Of a stretch of DNA of 64,000 nucleotides, positions 45,412 to 57,561 are shown in pieces. The first letter of the stretch is position 1. Each line of letters opens with the position of its first letter. Both the position numbers and the translations under genes were made by a program. The DNA is taken from NCBI GenBank assembly GCA_033065855.1, contig JAVXUO010001786.1, forward strand, positions 1 to 64,000, given 5' to 3'. This DNA is from Escallonia rubra. Its lineage: Eukaryota > Streptophyta > Magnoliopsida > Escalloniales > Escalloniaceae. The notes beneath the pieces were generated by a model. The model made no database searches. It was not told the DNA's origin and saw only the letters and a list, made by a program, of their open reading frames with translations.

Positions 45412-46901
45412 TTATTGTTCGGAGCTTCGGATGTCTCGGCCGTGGCAAGAAGTGCATTTTGCGGGCGAGGCTTCCATGGTTTGACTGGACCGACCGACTC
45501 GTAAGTGCGGCGGGCTGTCTCCTTGAGGTGACCCCATGCAATTGCAGGTTCTCGATGTGTACCCTGTAGAGATCACTCCTATTTTTATGCATATGGGGAC
45601 CAACGTCTCATCCTTGCTAAAGTCCGTACATTCAAGGCATTTGAGATGGAAACGGTGCACATATTTGTTTAAATCCTCCCTGAGAATCTGGCGTATGCCC
45701 GCAGTATCCATGATAGTGACTCGTTCAGTTTCGTAGTGGAATTTGTCCAAGAACAGTTGGACCATGTCGCTCCATGAATGGACAGTCCCCGTGGGGATCT
45801 GGTGGTCCCAGGTATAAGCCAAGCCTGTGAGGGACTTGTGGAACTCCCTCAACTTCAAACTGTCTCCGGGGCCGTATTGCTCCAATGAGCCGGCAAATCT
45901 GGTCAAGTGTTTGTGGGCGTTGCCCTCGCGCCCGTTGAATAGCACAAAGGTCGGTTTCTTGTACTTGAGCAGATATGGGGTGATAGCTATGTCGTCGGCG
46001 TATGGTGCATGGTCTGTCAGGCGGGCTGATGAGTCAGGTTCCGAGGCTTTCGATAGGTGGTGGATAAGGGCTTCCAAGTCGGACCTGGTGACATAGTTGT
46101 GGGATAGTTCTTCGTGGCCAGTCAAGGGGTGGTGGCTGGCTGGGGCGCCGCGAGCCCTCGAGCCCCCTGATGGGGCAACCTGATGAGCGGGAGCAGGGGA
46201 AGGTTGGTATATAATAGGGGGTGGTGGCGGCAGCTGTGCGGGGGCATGGGTGGGTGGGTGAGACATGTCCACCACTTGGCCAGTAGTTTGATGATGGTCA
46301 GTCGGATAAGGGTTAGGCTCCATCTCAATGGAGTCATGAGTTTCAGAAGAGCTCCACGTCGACACAGGGTGAGACGGTACAGAGGAAGGGATGACTTGCT
46401 ACAGCACTGGTCCGAGATCTAAGTGGGGTTTACGGGAGGGCACTACAGAAGGAGGTACGTCGGCCACAGGTGGGGGAGCTGTCGTGAGTCCTACCGCCAA
46501 GGGTCTAGATGCTCGAGGCGGCGGTGGTCGTGACACTGGGGCCTGGGCGGCATCAAGAGCCGGCCTAAGTCCTGAAGGCCGAACTGATGAAACGGGCTGT
46601 GAGGCCAATGCCTGTATAGATCGTTGCATCTCCATGATGGCTTAGCACAAAAAAAAATAAAAAAATTCTCCATGATGGTGGCCATTAGGGTAGTCTGAGA
46701 GTCTTGCAGACTGGCTACAGTTGGGGTCAGCTGCTGTATAGCTGCACTGACAACCACTTGCACATCGGGTGCAGCGGCCGAAGGTTGATCTTGGAGGCGT
46801 GCAACACTGGTCTCTTCCTGGTCGTCAAGGTGATGCTCATCTTGGATGGTAGGGTTGGGGCCTTGGCCGGTTGACCTGGTAGCTATCCGTTGTACATGCA
46901 T
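45412..46901 (-). pseudogene. Fossil gag of element 3
   Basis: Starts shortly inside the PBS (MHVQRIATRS at 46,901). A Pro-rich N-terminal part is followed by a gag core at about 46,130-45,560 (FVLFNGREGNAHKHLTRF, FHKSLTGLAYTWD, ILREDLNKYVHRFHLKCLEC). Encodes the particle protein of the element. Broken. Confidence 0.8.
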
Positions 46902-46968
46902 GATGGCTAAGGATGCAAGACAGACAGACTACAATACGATGCTCACCTCCCCAGCGGAGTCACCAAAA

Positions 46969-48764
46969 TGATGCCAATACGTGGAGGTGCCACAAAGGCT
47001 ACAGTCCGAGTCAACTTCCAAATGTACAAAGTGAGAGACAGTGAGGGTGGAGTAAGGGTAGAAGGCAAGGCTCCCCAGACAAGCCGTGAGAACTGGCAGT
47101 GCTGCGCAGGCAAGGCGGAGACGAACAGGGCTGGCAGTCAATAATCCAAGCTAGGGTCCGAGTCAGGGGTGCAGCGTCAGGGGTCCGATGTAAGAAGTCC
47201 AAATGTGTTTCTCTCTCTAGAATTCTAGAGAGAACGGGTTTTTAGAGAGAGAAAGTGAAAATGTCAAATGAGAGAATCTTGTTTAAAATGAAATCCAAGG
47301 TCCCCTATTTATAGGGAAAAGTGTGTTTGTGTCATCAGCTAACACGTGTCATCCCATGGGAGTGACACGTCACCACGGGGTCCACAATATCAGTTCTCTG
47401 TCGGACTGTCGGTTCCCAAATTTGCACTGCCTTGCCCCACACAGCATCTCTATACCTGTCTGAGAAGACTGACCATACCATGACAGCATGATCAGACTAA
47501 GCCCGTTGCCCCAGCCACCAGTCCAAGCCCTTACTGAATCCCACAAAGGTGCGATAAGAGACGTGCAGAGAACCTGACAGCGGCGAGGGTTGCCCCTGTG
47601 ATCAACTGTCAGGTGGACTAGGCGCAATGCCCTCCAAAGACCTGCTCCCCTCCCAGAGTGACCCGGGGGTCATCGTCCTGGGGGCACCGATGATCACCGG
47701 TAACGTGAGTGGACATGGTCGCAGCTCAGTGCCTAGTGTAATGCAAGTCACCCCAGGCGGCGATAGCTTTGTGGTAATGAGCCTATCCCGTTGCGAAGGG
47801 TCATCGTGTCGGAGCACTACGAGCGGAGCCCCTCAGAATGCTGCACACTCAGGAGAGCGGGTCGAAGCATGTTCCATGTCCATGGTGTGGGCACATGGTG
47901 TGGTAAATGAGCGTGGTACCCGGAGGCATGTAACATGATTCTGGCGCATGGGCGCGGTGCCTACAGCACGAGACATTGATTATGGCGCATGGGCGCGATG
48001 CCAATGGCATGAGACATTGATTGTGGCCCATGGGCGCGTCGACGACCGTCGCGGGACAATACCTTGTGCCGAGGGCTCATGTCATGGAAGTGGTGCACGG
48101 GCGCAGTGACGACTGTCGTGGAGACAATACCTGGTGCCGGGGAACGTATCATGAAAATGGCGCACGGGCGCGGCGGAGGGTTGGAGACAGTGCGCGGGCG
48201 ACAGTCGTCATGAAGATGGCGCTTGGGCGATAGTGCGCGGCCGAGAGCGATAGTCATCACGACGACGGCGCTGGGGCGATAATGAGCGTCGTGCAGCCAC
48301 GGGGGATGGGTGATCATTGCAGAGATAGTGTGTTTGAATGAGATACAAAAGGAGGTGTCAGCAGCCCCCCATGACAAGGGTGGCAGACCCCTCTTAAAGA
48401 GGGTGACTGACCCCTCCTTAAAGAGGGTGGCCGATCCCCCCTTTAAGGAGGTGGCCAACCCTCTCTTTAAGGAGGTGGCCGACCCCCCCTTAAAGGGAGT
48501 GGCCGACTCCCCTTTTAAAGGGAGGTGGCCGAGCCCTCAAGGTGGGAGTCACGCTCACTTGCATGCTTTTCCTCAGTGTTGGTGTCGCTGACGTCCCTAC
48601 ATTGGCGACAAAAGTATGTTGTCATGAATTGCCGCGAACGTTCAATGAAAGATGCATTTTGACCAGTTGATAGCATTGAAAAATTGATCGTTGAAAATGT
48701 GACGTGTCACGCAAAACAGGGTCCATGGTGGGCCCTCGGGTGTGACCAGAATAGGTTGGGAACA
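46969..48764 (-). repeat. 5' LTR of element 3
   Basis: 1,796 bp, on the - strand from TGTTCCCAACC to GGCATCA. TATAAATA on the - strand at 47,313-47,306. It contains a short tandem array of about 32 bp near 48,375-48,540 and repeated phrases near 47,940-48,030. Same ends as the solo LTR at 21,840-24,025. Confidence 0.88.
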
Positions 48765-48769
48765 CATAC

Positions 48770-49837
48770 TAATAAGGCTGAGGGATTTTTTTGATCTTTG
48801 GGTTGTTTTTTGGATTTTTGAAATTTGAGAGGTACGACTGACAAACTGTCCGATCATCAAAAAGGAAAACCGGCCTGTTGGTTAGTGTTGTTAGGGTTTA
48901 TTTTATAAGAACTTTCTGCATAATTATTTTTAGAGGGTATGGTCCTGACTAGCCATCTGGTCACCTGATGGATAAACCGTCATGTTAGTCAGTGGGGCTA
49001 TGATGTATTTCTGTGAATTTTCTGGGAAATTTTTCTGGAGGGCACGGTTCTGGCTAACCATCTAATCATCTTGAGGGATAAACCGACTGGTTGGTCATTG
49101 GGCTTAGGGTTTGTCTTTGGGAATTTTTTGGGTATTTTTATGGAAGATATGGTTCTGACTAACCTTGCGGTCATCCTGAGGGATAAACCGGCTGGTTGGT
49201 CAGTAGCGTTAATTAGGGTATAAACTGGCCAATTTTGAAAATTTCAAATAATGCACCTACTGATTAACCATCCGGTTCGGAGCACGGTTAACTGGCCAGT
49301 TAGTCAGAGTCTTCCCTTTTGCAAAATTACCAGTTTAGCTTGTATAATGTTGGTTGGTATCCCTGCCAACATGCCATAGGCCAACATAGATATTCTCCCA
49401 AGAAGGGCAGAACACTAAATGATCCGGTCTGTGGTTTCTCTCTATCCGGTGTAAAGGTCACTCCTATCGGCTTGAGTGTACCATATGCCTCATGCCTGTA
49501 ACCAGAAAGTTAATAATGGGCGATCACCAGTATGTATACAAGTCGTTTAATATACCAAGAAGACCAGGAGGTCTCTTTAGTACGAGGCCAAGGAGTTGAG
49601 AACACAATCGAAAGATTGCTTTGTGACCGGGATGACCAAGGGCTTCAACTGTTGCTCTCGAGTGGGTGGTAGGGGCAAGACACGTGGATGTGCGAGGTGT
49701 GCAAATAAGAGCGCAAGTACCACAATTTTATCACATTAAAAATGCCACAATATGCAACGAAAATACAAGAAGACCAAAGATCAGTGAAAAATTTCAAATC
49801 TAGTCCTCTTATTGTTTGTACCCAGCAAAGTAGCCAC
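48770..49837 (-). other. Leader region of element 4 with repeats of about 105 bp
   Basis: Non-coding sequence between the 5' LTR of element 4 and the insertion of element 3. The phrase around GGTTCTGACTAACC recurs about every 105 bp (about 48,936, 49,041 and 49,144), each followed by GGGATAAACCG or a variant. No reliable gene. Confidence 0.55.
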
Positions 49838-51127
49838 TGTAGCAAACCGCCTTTGAAAAATCCCCCCAAAAAAGAGGATTCTAGGAGCCGCCATTTTATT
49901 TAATGTAAGCAAAATAGGAAAAATAAGAAAAAACCTAAAAATAACTCTAAAGTGTCCAAAAGGATGACTAACCTATCAAAAATAGGAAAATGGGTCCGGG
50001 GACTAAGTTATGTAGCGGGAAGGTGTTAGGCACCTGTCACGCCCTTTCGGCTTCTATGTCATTTCTATCGATTTGGCCTTTTTAACACGTAATACATGCA
50101 ACCCTAAGTTTATTTCTATTTTATTGGATTGAACTCGACATCGGGGGTCGAATTGCCTACGTATTCGGTTTGACTAATGGGAATGAAAACTGCTATAGTT
50201 CGACTCTAGTCTTATGGGAAGTAATCTACATTTCGAGCTTAGACATAGACAAAGAAATGTAAAAGACTCTTTTTAGTGTTTTTGCATAGAAATATGACAA
50301 CGAGACAATCTATAAGATTTCCTAAGCAAGAAGACTATTAAAGATTACCTCTTGAAGTAACTTATCTTGAAGACTCGGGGACACTCTCCAAATGATCCCC
50401 GATGCAAAGACTAAAAGAACTTTATAAAAGTGAGTTTGAATGGCTAGAATTCTCGAGAGAGCAAGAATATCACTTTGCAGGGAAATTCTACGCTAGCTCT
50501 CAAGAGAATAAGCTCCTGGACTCGTAGAAATGAAGGTCAAGGGCCCTATTTACAGAGCTTAGGGTCACAAAATCTGATATGCCAATCTTCAAGGTTGGAG
50601 ATAAGTCAGAATATTGGATAAAATCGCAGATTGACAAACGCCCGGCTAGTTGAAAACCGGTCGGTTCATCACACATAAAAATAATAATTTTTCTAAATTT
50701 CGAGGCATTATCTAACCCTAATTTCGATAGTTATCTCTGACTTTGTCGATGGGATGTACCAGATTCGGGATAATTCATTTTCTAACCATAAATTTGATTG
50801 ATTTAATCTTTGCATCAGGGGTAATTCACAGATTATTTTTTAAAATTATCTAGACAAACTAAAATAATTAAATAGTAAAATCTAGACATTGGACTGGACT
50901 GACACACTTGATTTGGACTAATAATGGACTGAACATGCAACTAGACTGGACTGTTTGTCTGGACAAGACCACATGAGTTGGACACTTAACCTTTTCACTG
51001 GACATGACTGGACTAAATTAATTGACCAAGTCACATTACTAAGTCTGAACTCAATAATGCACTCTAATTTATAATAAATTCCACTAATTATTTAATTAAT
51101 AATGACTACAGAAATGGGGTGTCTACA
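49838..51127 (-). repeat. 5' LTR of element 4
   Basis: 1,290 bp on the - strand, from TGTAGACACCCC (51,127) to TTTGCTACA (49,838), followed on the same strand by a PBS-like TGGCTACTTTGCTGGGTAC. A related LTR start, in the opposite direction, is at 59,351. The left end was chosen from the TG..CA rule and the PBS-like sequence. Confidence 0.7.
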
Positions 51128-51660
51128 CTACCAATAGAGGATTGGCACCGGCTGTTTTCTGAGGTTTTATGGGCTTTTTGAACTTCTCCTAATATCAGTA
51201 CGGAGTAACACTATATGCTTTAACTTATGCGCATGATCCAGTCTTGCTTATGGAGGTAACAATGAAATCTTTCAGTATGGCCATGCAGACTAATCTCCCT
51301 ATTGTTGATTATAATGAGGCTATGTAATCAAATTAGACGGTGGGAAGAACATCAATTAGATGCTTTAGATATGTTACATGTGCAAAAGTTAAAGGTTAGT
51401 AGGTCATACAATAAGAGGGTATTGCCTAAAACATTCAAAATAGGTGATTTGGTACGGAAAACCATCCTACATATCTGAAGCAAGGATCCTAAGTTCGGGA
51501 AATGGTCCCCAAGTTGGGAAGGTCCGTTCCAATTACATAAGGTCCTCCAGGCGAGGTGCTTATTGGTTAAAGTTTTTAGAAGGTAAGGTTCACGCTAAAC
51601 TAATAAACAGACGATTTCTGAAGAAATACATCCCCTCTATTTGAAAGGGCATTGAACTAA
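51128..51660 (+). pseudogene. Fossil integrase end of element 1
   Basis: The last part of pol of element 1 on the + strand. The C-terminal integrase region is seen in pieces such as RRWEEHQLDALDMLHVQKLK and EGKVHAKLINRRFLKKY. It stands to the right of elements 4 and 3 and shows that element 1 resumes here. Broken. Confidence 0.7.
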
Positions 51661-51900
51661 TCGATAAGTCAACGCTCCATTAACCGAAAAAGGCTAGAAT
51701 TGCACAACATGAATACTAAAGTCCAAAGTGTTGTTGCAAGTTAATTTGGTCAAGTCTAAAACAAACCTAGACAAAGGGAAATGTGCTTAATATTAACAAG
51801 AGGAGGTTCTACAAAAATTAAGACTAAAGAGAAATTGTCTAAGCCTTAAATATATTCTGAATGGTCTTCCATTGAGCTTCGGCCTAGGAAATGATTTGAT
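51661..51900. other. Spacer between pol and antisense gene of element 1
   Basis: Short AT-rich non-coding stretch. The 3' ends of integrase (+) and the antisense gene (-) converge here, the same layout as in element 3. Confidence 0.5.
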
Positions 51901-54730
51901 AAGCAAAGGCATTATGTGATGCAGCCCTTGAGTGCTTTTTTTAAGAGCTCCCCTTGAGCCTTAGTCAGATCATAGCCACGTGATAAACGTTGCTTTTCTA
52001 CAGTAGTAGACTTTGTTCTTTTTGTTTTCGCTACGTTATTCTCGATTCTAGGGACCTTGTCTTTACAACCACTTGTTAGATATCTTGTGAGATTTGTAGA
52101 CTCTCTCATTTTTTCTCTTGAATTTTGTGGCTTAGCGCCTGGATATCCTTCTCTGCCTCCGCTGTGTTGGCTTTCATGTTCGTGCCTTGAGTCCAAGAAG
52201 ACGATATAAGGAGAATTTTTGGTTTCAAGGTAATCATTGCCTCTGCTTGAGCCACCGACGATGTGGAAGTGTTTTCAATAAGAGTATCAATCAGACCACT
52301 CAGCTTAGACATAAGCTCTTAAATTAGTTGAGATATTTGAGACATCATGGGTCAATAACTCTCAAAATAAAGATAGAGCGGGCTCAATAGCCTGATTGGA
52401 GGAACTTCCAACCGAAGAAAAGGCTGTATGAGATGGAGGTAAGGGCCAAGCAAAAGCATTGATGACTTCCTGAAGTTCCTGGAATTTTTAGTCGATGTCA
52501 TCGAGTAAAGGCTGAGGTTTAGGGATGGCTGCTTCAGCAACCTGAGAAAATACAGCATGGTGGGGTAAAGAACAAATGAAAGATGAAGCTCGTTATAGTA
52601 AAGCATGGATGTCCTTCACATTCCTCAGGAAAAAGCAAGAATATATGGTAGATCAACAGTGCTAGGGGTTTCCTCAGGAGGAGTAGGGACAGACGACTCG
52701 ACAATATCTCTTAGAGTGATCGGAGGGCCACCAGAGCTACCTTCATCAAAGTTAATATCACCTTCTAAATCCCAAGATGTAGCTTCATCCTATCAAACCA
52801 AATGTGTGAGTTGGTTTACAATGTATGGGAGGGATGTGAAGGCATTTGTAAGTTTCTTGCTAGGTAGCAAAGCTATAGGCGACTGGGGACTTGGCCTAAC
52901 TCCAACATTATTAAGAGATGCCTCAACGATACCATTGAGAGGATTTTATGAGGTAGTGGCCTCAAAAGCCTTGGTAGAGGAACGTAAGAGTCAGCATCAG
53001 AAGAATTAGGTTCATTTTGTGAAGACTGTGTTTCTTCTGGTTTATCCTTCAATTGATCCAAATCGATAAACATGCCCCGCAGATTTTGAAAATGAGAATA
53101 TGACTGCAGAGAAAAACAACATTATAAGATAGACGGTAGAAACATGCTAGATAGTAGCAAACCTCTAAAGATCTTGTTTGATTGTTGTAGCGTGTTCCTT
53201 TGGGCAGCTTGGCTCTTGGTTTGTCTCAAAATATTAAGCGCCCTCTCTTTCTTCACTTTCACTCTTCGAGGGGCATTCCCACACCTTCTTCTCTTTTTCC
53301 TCTGGGTGATGAAGTCTGACTAGTTCCTTCCCCTGCAAGAAAAATCAAAGTTTGCCAAGGGAATGTAAAGGAAAAAATGGTGTATTTCAATATATACCTT
53401 GGCCTTTATCATTGTCGATAGATAGATAGATCAAATAGTTTGTAAGACCACAATTTGTGTAGAAAAAGTAGACATTGCTATGATACCACGGTTCAAAATC
53501 ACTAACGCAATTAGAGGTCTTATTCTTGAAATCTTTCATTACGAAACTCCCCATGGACTGGTCCACATTTTGATTGATGACCTTTATGTGGTTAACTGTC
53601 AACAATTTCAGTCTTTCCCCAGGTTCAATAAAACCTCCATTGATGAGGAATGGAGCAGGGATCCCTTGAATCAGCCCAAATAAATAAGCAAATTGAGAAG
53701 GGCTGTATCTATCGAAGCTACAAACTTCTGAGGGCTCATTGCTTATCTGACCACTAACATGCAAAAATATCCCACGTAAAAAGGCCTGCCCAAAGACTTT
53801 TTATAAACTCATATTTTGTGGGAGACATGTCATTTGTAACAAAGGAGGATAATTCCCTGAACCAAGAAGAACAAAAGGACTTGACGAGGATAGGTTGAGG
53901 CTGTAAAATTTCAGCAAAGCTGAAGAAGAATCAAAAGAAAAATCTAAAGGTATGAGAGATAATTTCACCAAGAGACAGTTGATGGCCGTATGTAAGGAAG
54001 CGAAGTGAGACATAAGGAGATGTCGGCACGAATTTTGGAAAGTAGGATAGAAGCCATAATGGAACAAGCCAAGGGCCACCTACGCTCCAGTGAATCTTCT
54101 TCTTCACCATGGTGTACATTACCCTATACAAGCTACCTAAGACGAAAGGAGCAAGGGCATATACCTTTCCATGTGCCAGTGTGATGTCCAAGTTGATGTA
54201 CTCTTTCATAAGTGATAAAGTCAGCACACAAAAAACAAAATCCATATCCATGGGAAGGCAGCCAATTCATGGATAGCTGGCCGCCTAGTGTTGGAATTTC
54301 CCTTCAACCATCGATTAAAGATCTCAGAATACTTCTGAGGTACTGGAGAGGATTAGACCAGAGGGGTTATGGCTAACTAAGGCATTAGCATGTTCACCAA
54401 TCGGCACAAGTCTGGTTAGAGCGCATACGTCGTAGATGGTATAAGACATCATCTTTGCCCTCAATATAAAGGCGTTGGTCATGGTAGACTAGAAGCAAAA
54501 AGAGGCACCAAAAGCCATTGATCTACTTTTGGGGGTATTTGGACATGTGGATGAGTTAGTAGATACCTTGTGTTCTCCATTGATTGGCATAGACAACTGA
54601 AAAATGATCAACCCGTGCTCCCCAGCCAGACTCAAGAGCAGTAGGCCGAGATCGAATGGGTAGGCCACTTGTTGACTAGCCAAACCGCTCCAAATTAGTT
54701 CATGGACCAACATGGTTTCTAAATCATCTA
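51901..54730 (-). pseudogene. PMD-like antisense gene of element 1 (decayed)
   Basis: Reading pieces on the - strand between pol and the 3' LTR. The piece at 54,251-53,931 resembles a PMD (ITLAHGKVYALAPFVLGSLY, GGPWLVPLWLLSYFP), the segment pattern 'ALAPxxLGxLYR...GPxWLLxxWLxxYFP' of this family. Pieces nearer 53,764-53,387 and 52,312-51,912 would be the middle and a charged C-terminal tail. An antisense gene at this place is typical of some Tat-lineage elements. Many breaks, so a fossil. Confidence 0.6.
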
Positions 54731-55138
54731 TGGAATATCCAGCTAAATAAGAGGTCCATCTCTAAAGGAGGGACCTAAGACATGAGGGATGAGAAGCTTA
54801 GGTTTCTTGCAAGCAGTGATCAGAAGATGGGGATCCATGAGATAATATGATCCATTAGTGCTCCTATACCTCATTGGGGACCAGCCGGGAAAGGAATGCC
54901 TATTCCTTCATCACCTCTTGGAATCAATTTCTTGGAATTACGGTGAATGATCAAAGAAGTCGCAAGGAGTGCTTAAGAAGGAGGAATTGAGAAGATATGA
55001 AGAAGTGATATTGATAAAGGAGTACTATTATATTTCAATTCTATGGAGTAGTTGAGTAGCAGTTGGTAACTACCTAAGACTTAAAGGTGAATTGAATTGA
55101 CTCCTACAGACAAGGTTCACACAAGTCAAGGGGGGCAA
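54731..55138. other. 3' internal end of element 1
   Basis: Non-coding. It ends with a purine tract (AAGGGGGGCAA) directly before the 3' LTR. Confidence 0.55.
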
Positions 55139-55843
55139 TGTTGGCCTATAAAAATCTAGTTTCACCATGACCAGTGAATTATGGACACGTGTGCCTGAAA
55201 AGGTTAAAAGATAAATGCTATTAAACAAAGGATAGTTAGGAGGTGGCTGGTAGTAATACATCATTAATAATGATGCAATGAAAATTTACAGCGGTTCAGA
55301 TAATGATTTAAGAACAATTTTTCACAGAATGGGGCCTGCGATACAAGGTTAGGTAGCATGTGGACAGTTCTTGTTAAAGAAACTGAACGGAATTGGTAGA
55401 GCTATCGATAGGAGAGAAAGATCGACAAAACGGTTATGGAAGATATAGACGTATAGTTTCTTTTTGAAAAGAATTGCAGCAAAAGGATTGGAGCGAGAAA
55501 TTATGAAAAAGTAAAAATAAAAGGAAAAAGACAGGGCAACATTATCATCAACACGCAACTCAACAACATGACTTCACTTCAAGTCTTTTTTTTTTCCTTT
55601 CTTTCTTTACCTTTGTGAAGGCTTTGCTTCATTTGGCCTTCTACCGTTAAAGGCCCATGTATTCAGTGCACACATCAATTCATGTATAAAAGTTGTCTTT
55701 GTCTTGGGCGCACAGTCTGTGTTTTTTACTTCTATTGTATCAAAATTTCCAATTTTAGTTTTTTCTTTGTTGAAGTTTCACGTTTTAGAAGTCCTTAGAA
55801 GAGGCCAAGAATCCACATTAATTAGAGTCAGCCATCCAGTGTA
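55139..55843 (+). repeat. 3' LTR of element 1
   Basis: Begins TGTTGGCCTATAAAAATC after a purine tract and ends near CCAGTGTA. It is about 60 bp longer than the 5' copy through small gaps. No clear target duplication with the left side is left. Confidence 0.8.
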
Positions 55844-57561
55844 AACGAATATATGGATAATGCAAAATGCAGTGCAACTATGCTTGAAAGTAAGACAATG
55901 TGAGGCTATAAGGCTGGTCTGTTAATTCTCGCCAGAAATTTGCATAAATAATTTAAATGAAGGCACTAATGTGATAAAATGGAAACAATAATGAGCAACA
56001 AGTCAAGCAACTGCACATGGAGTAGCAAATGCCAATAATGTCTGTTCATCAGGATCGAGTTCCATTCCACGCAATTGATAACATACAGTAGATCCCGTTA
56101 TGCATAGTTGATATCATAGAGAAAGTTGGGCCAACATCGAGTAGCAGTTACATTACGTATTGGGAAGGTATGTATTGGGAAAGAGGTAAATAAAAATGTA
56201 GAAAAGAAGATGAAACCCACAGACGAACAATCTTGGAAAGCGCACTCCACGCATTGAACCAACATTGTGAAATATCACGTCATTGCACTCACACTAGACA
56301 ACCCTAATGTGACATGACGTCTAAGAATTGGTTGCTTCAGCCAATCTTAGATCCAAATTAGCGTAGGTCTTAGACTAGGCGGCAACCAGTGCACAAACTG
56401 GCGTATTCGCCCTTAAAGCTCACACTCTGATACAATGTAAGAATAGGTGGAAATCGAAGAAGACATGCAGAGGGGATAAGACCTAAGGACTATACCTCAT
56501 CAATTGAGAATCTCTGATTGCACCGGGAGCCATTACCTTATGAGTTGCCAGAGAAGGTAATATTTTGGCAGGTAATGAAATCTGCCAGAGCTTATGCCAG
56601 AGTTTTGGAGCAAGGCAGCCTTCCTGAGGATTTCAAAGCATAGACTTTGACTGAATGAATTAGAATATAGAACTAACCAAAAATCTGTCGTTAGTCGCAT
56701 AAGGCCAATATCGCAGATTGTGAACCTCCTCCTATATTGAGAGAACCCTAAAGATTGTGTGTGTGTGTGCATATATATATATGGTGGACATGTCTAGCTT
56801 TTTAAAGTTGGATACTCGCGTATGGTTGCTGCAGATTTTTCAATATTTGCGAGAAGACTATGCAGGGTCTAAGGTAGCCACCAATCATTTCGTAGAGATC
56901 AATTCTCTATTCCCCATGCTCCAGCACATTCCTCGTCTCAGAATTCGATCGCCAGACCCAAGAACCAATCGCTGTACATGATACGTCCAAGAATGATGAG
57001 TGAATACAATACCCTGCCGCACATAATCTTTTGTAATTAGAGCTGAGGGCTTTGTCCATATTCGCCATGCATATCGCATATTGATAAATGCTACTTTCGT
57101 TTACAATTTTAAATTTTCTTTTTCACGTGTTTTTGTAATTATCTTATCTGGAATACGTGTTATTGTGGAGCTTTGCTGGTAGAGTTATCTAACCTTATGT
57201 CAAAAGCTTTTGGCTGTTATCTGACGTTTTGTCCTTTACTGTTAGTCGCTATCTATGACTAGGGCTGCAACTTGTGCCCAACCCAGCCCAGTCTTCAAAA
57301 CTCATGCCCATGCTGAACCTAGTCTATCTATGTGTCGAGTAATATCTGTCCACGCCCAGCCCCTGAATGATTCGGTGGGCACTGGCTGCCCACGGGTTGT
57401 CCATGGCTAGAAATTGGTTTTTGCTTACTTACTTCAGCTATTGATTGATCGGGATCCAAGGAGAGGTTATTTTTTAAGCATATCAATTACCATCCAAGTT
57501 TACGAATTATTCATGAGTTTTCGTTTACTCAGTTTTTAAGCATATTAATTACCATGCAAGG
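55844..57561. other. Region without a recognised gene
   Basis: Mixed AT-rich sequence with short open frames on both strands, none of which I recognise. It contains a short (TG)n/(AT)n run at about 56,757-56,780. At 57,256 a stretch beginning TAGGGCTGCAA and rich in GCCCA repeats resembles the start of some hAT-type non-autonomous elements, but no partner end was found. A 30-bp phrase (AAGCATATCAATTACCAT type) occurs twice near 57,476 and 57,536. Confidence 0.35.

Larger units (their letters stand above)
35191..48769 (-). mobile_element. Element 3: Tat-lineage Ty3/Gypsy element with antisense PMD gene, TSD CATAC
   Basis: The element spans about 35,196-48,764 on the - strand: 5' LTR 48,764-46,969, PBS region TTTTGGTGACTCCGCTGGGG, gag, pol with two RNase H regions, an antisense gene on the + strand, a purine tract (GCAGGGGCTTA), and a 3' LTR reduced to about 180 bp. 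The second, archaeal-type RNase H next to integrase marks the Tat lineage. CATAC stands at 35,191-35,195 and at 48,765-48,769 and is a candidate target duplication. It is inserted in element 4. Several breaks in gag-pol; not whole. Confidence 0.85.
32600..51127 (-). mobile_element. Element 4: Ty3/Gypsy fragment on the - strand, split by element 3
   Basis: Parts in reading order on the - strand: 5' LTR 51,127-49,838, leader about 49,837-48,765, [element 3], then gag and protease remains about 35,190-32,650. Reverse transcriptase and everything after it, including the 3' LTR, are not seen, so the left edge is only approximate. It lies inside element 1, between its protease and integrase pieces. 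Broken, many breaks. Confidence 0.6.
13679..55843 (+). mobile_element. Element 1: old Ty3/Gypsy LTR retroelement, host of the nested stack
   Basis: Related LTRs lie at 13,679-14,323 and 55,139-55,843 in the same orientation. The internal pieces in order are a primer-site-like stretch, gag remains, [element 2], gag-protease remains, [elements 4 and 3], the end of integrase, an antisense PMD-like gene, a polypurine tract and the 3' LTR. Reverse transcriptase and RNase H are not seen and were probably lost. The LTRs match at roughly four positions in five by eye, so the insertion is old. The gag, protease and integrase pieces look like the Tat side of Ty3/Gypsy. Badly broken, many breaks. Confidence 0.75.

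Noticed and set aside
57256-57420. A second hAT element starting TAGGGCTGCAA
   Set aside because: Only one end-like motif; no inverted partner and no 8-bp duplication found.
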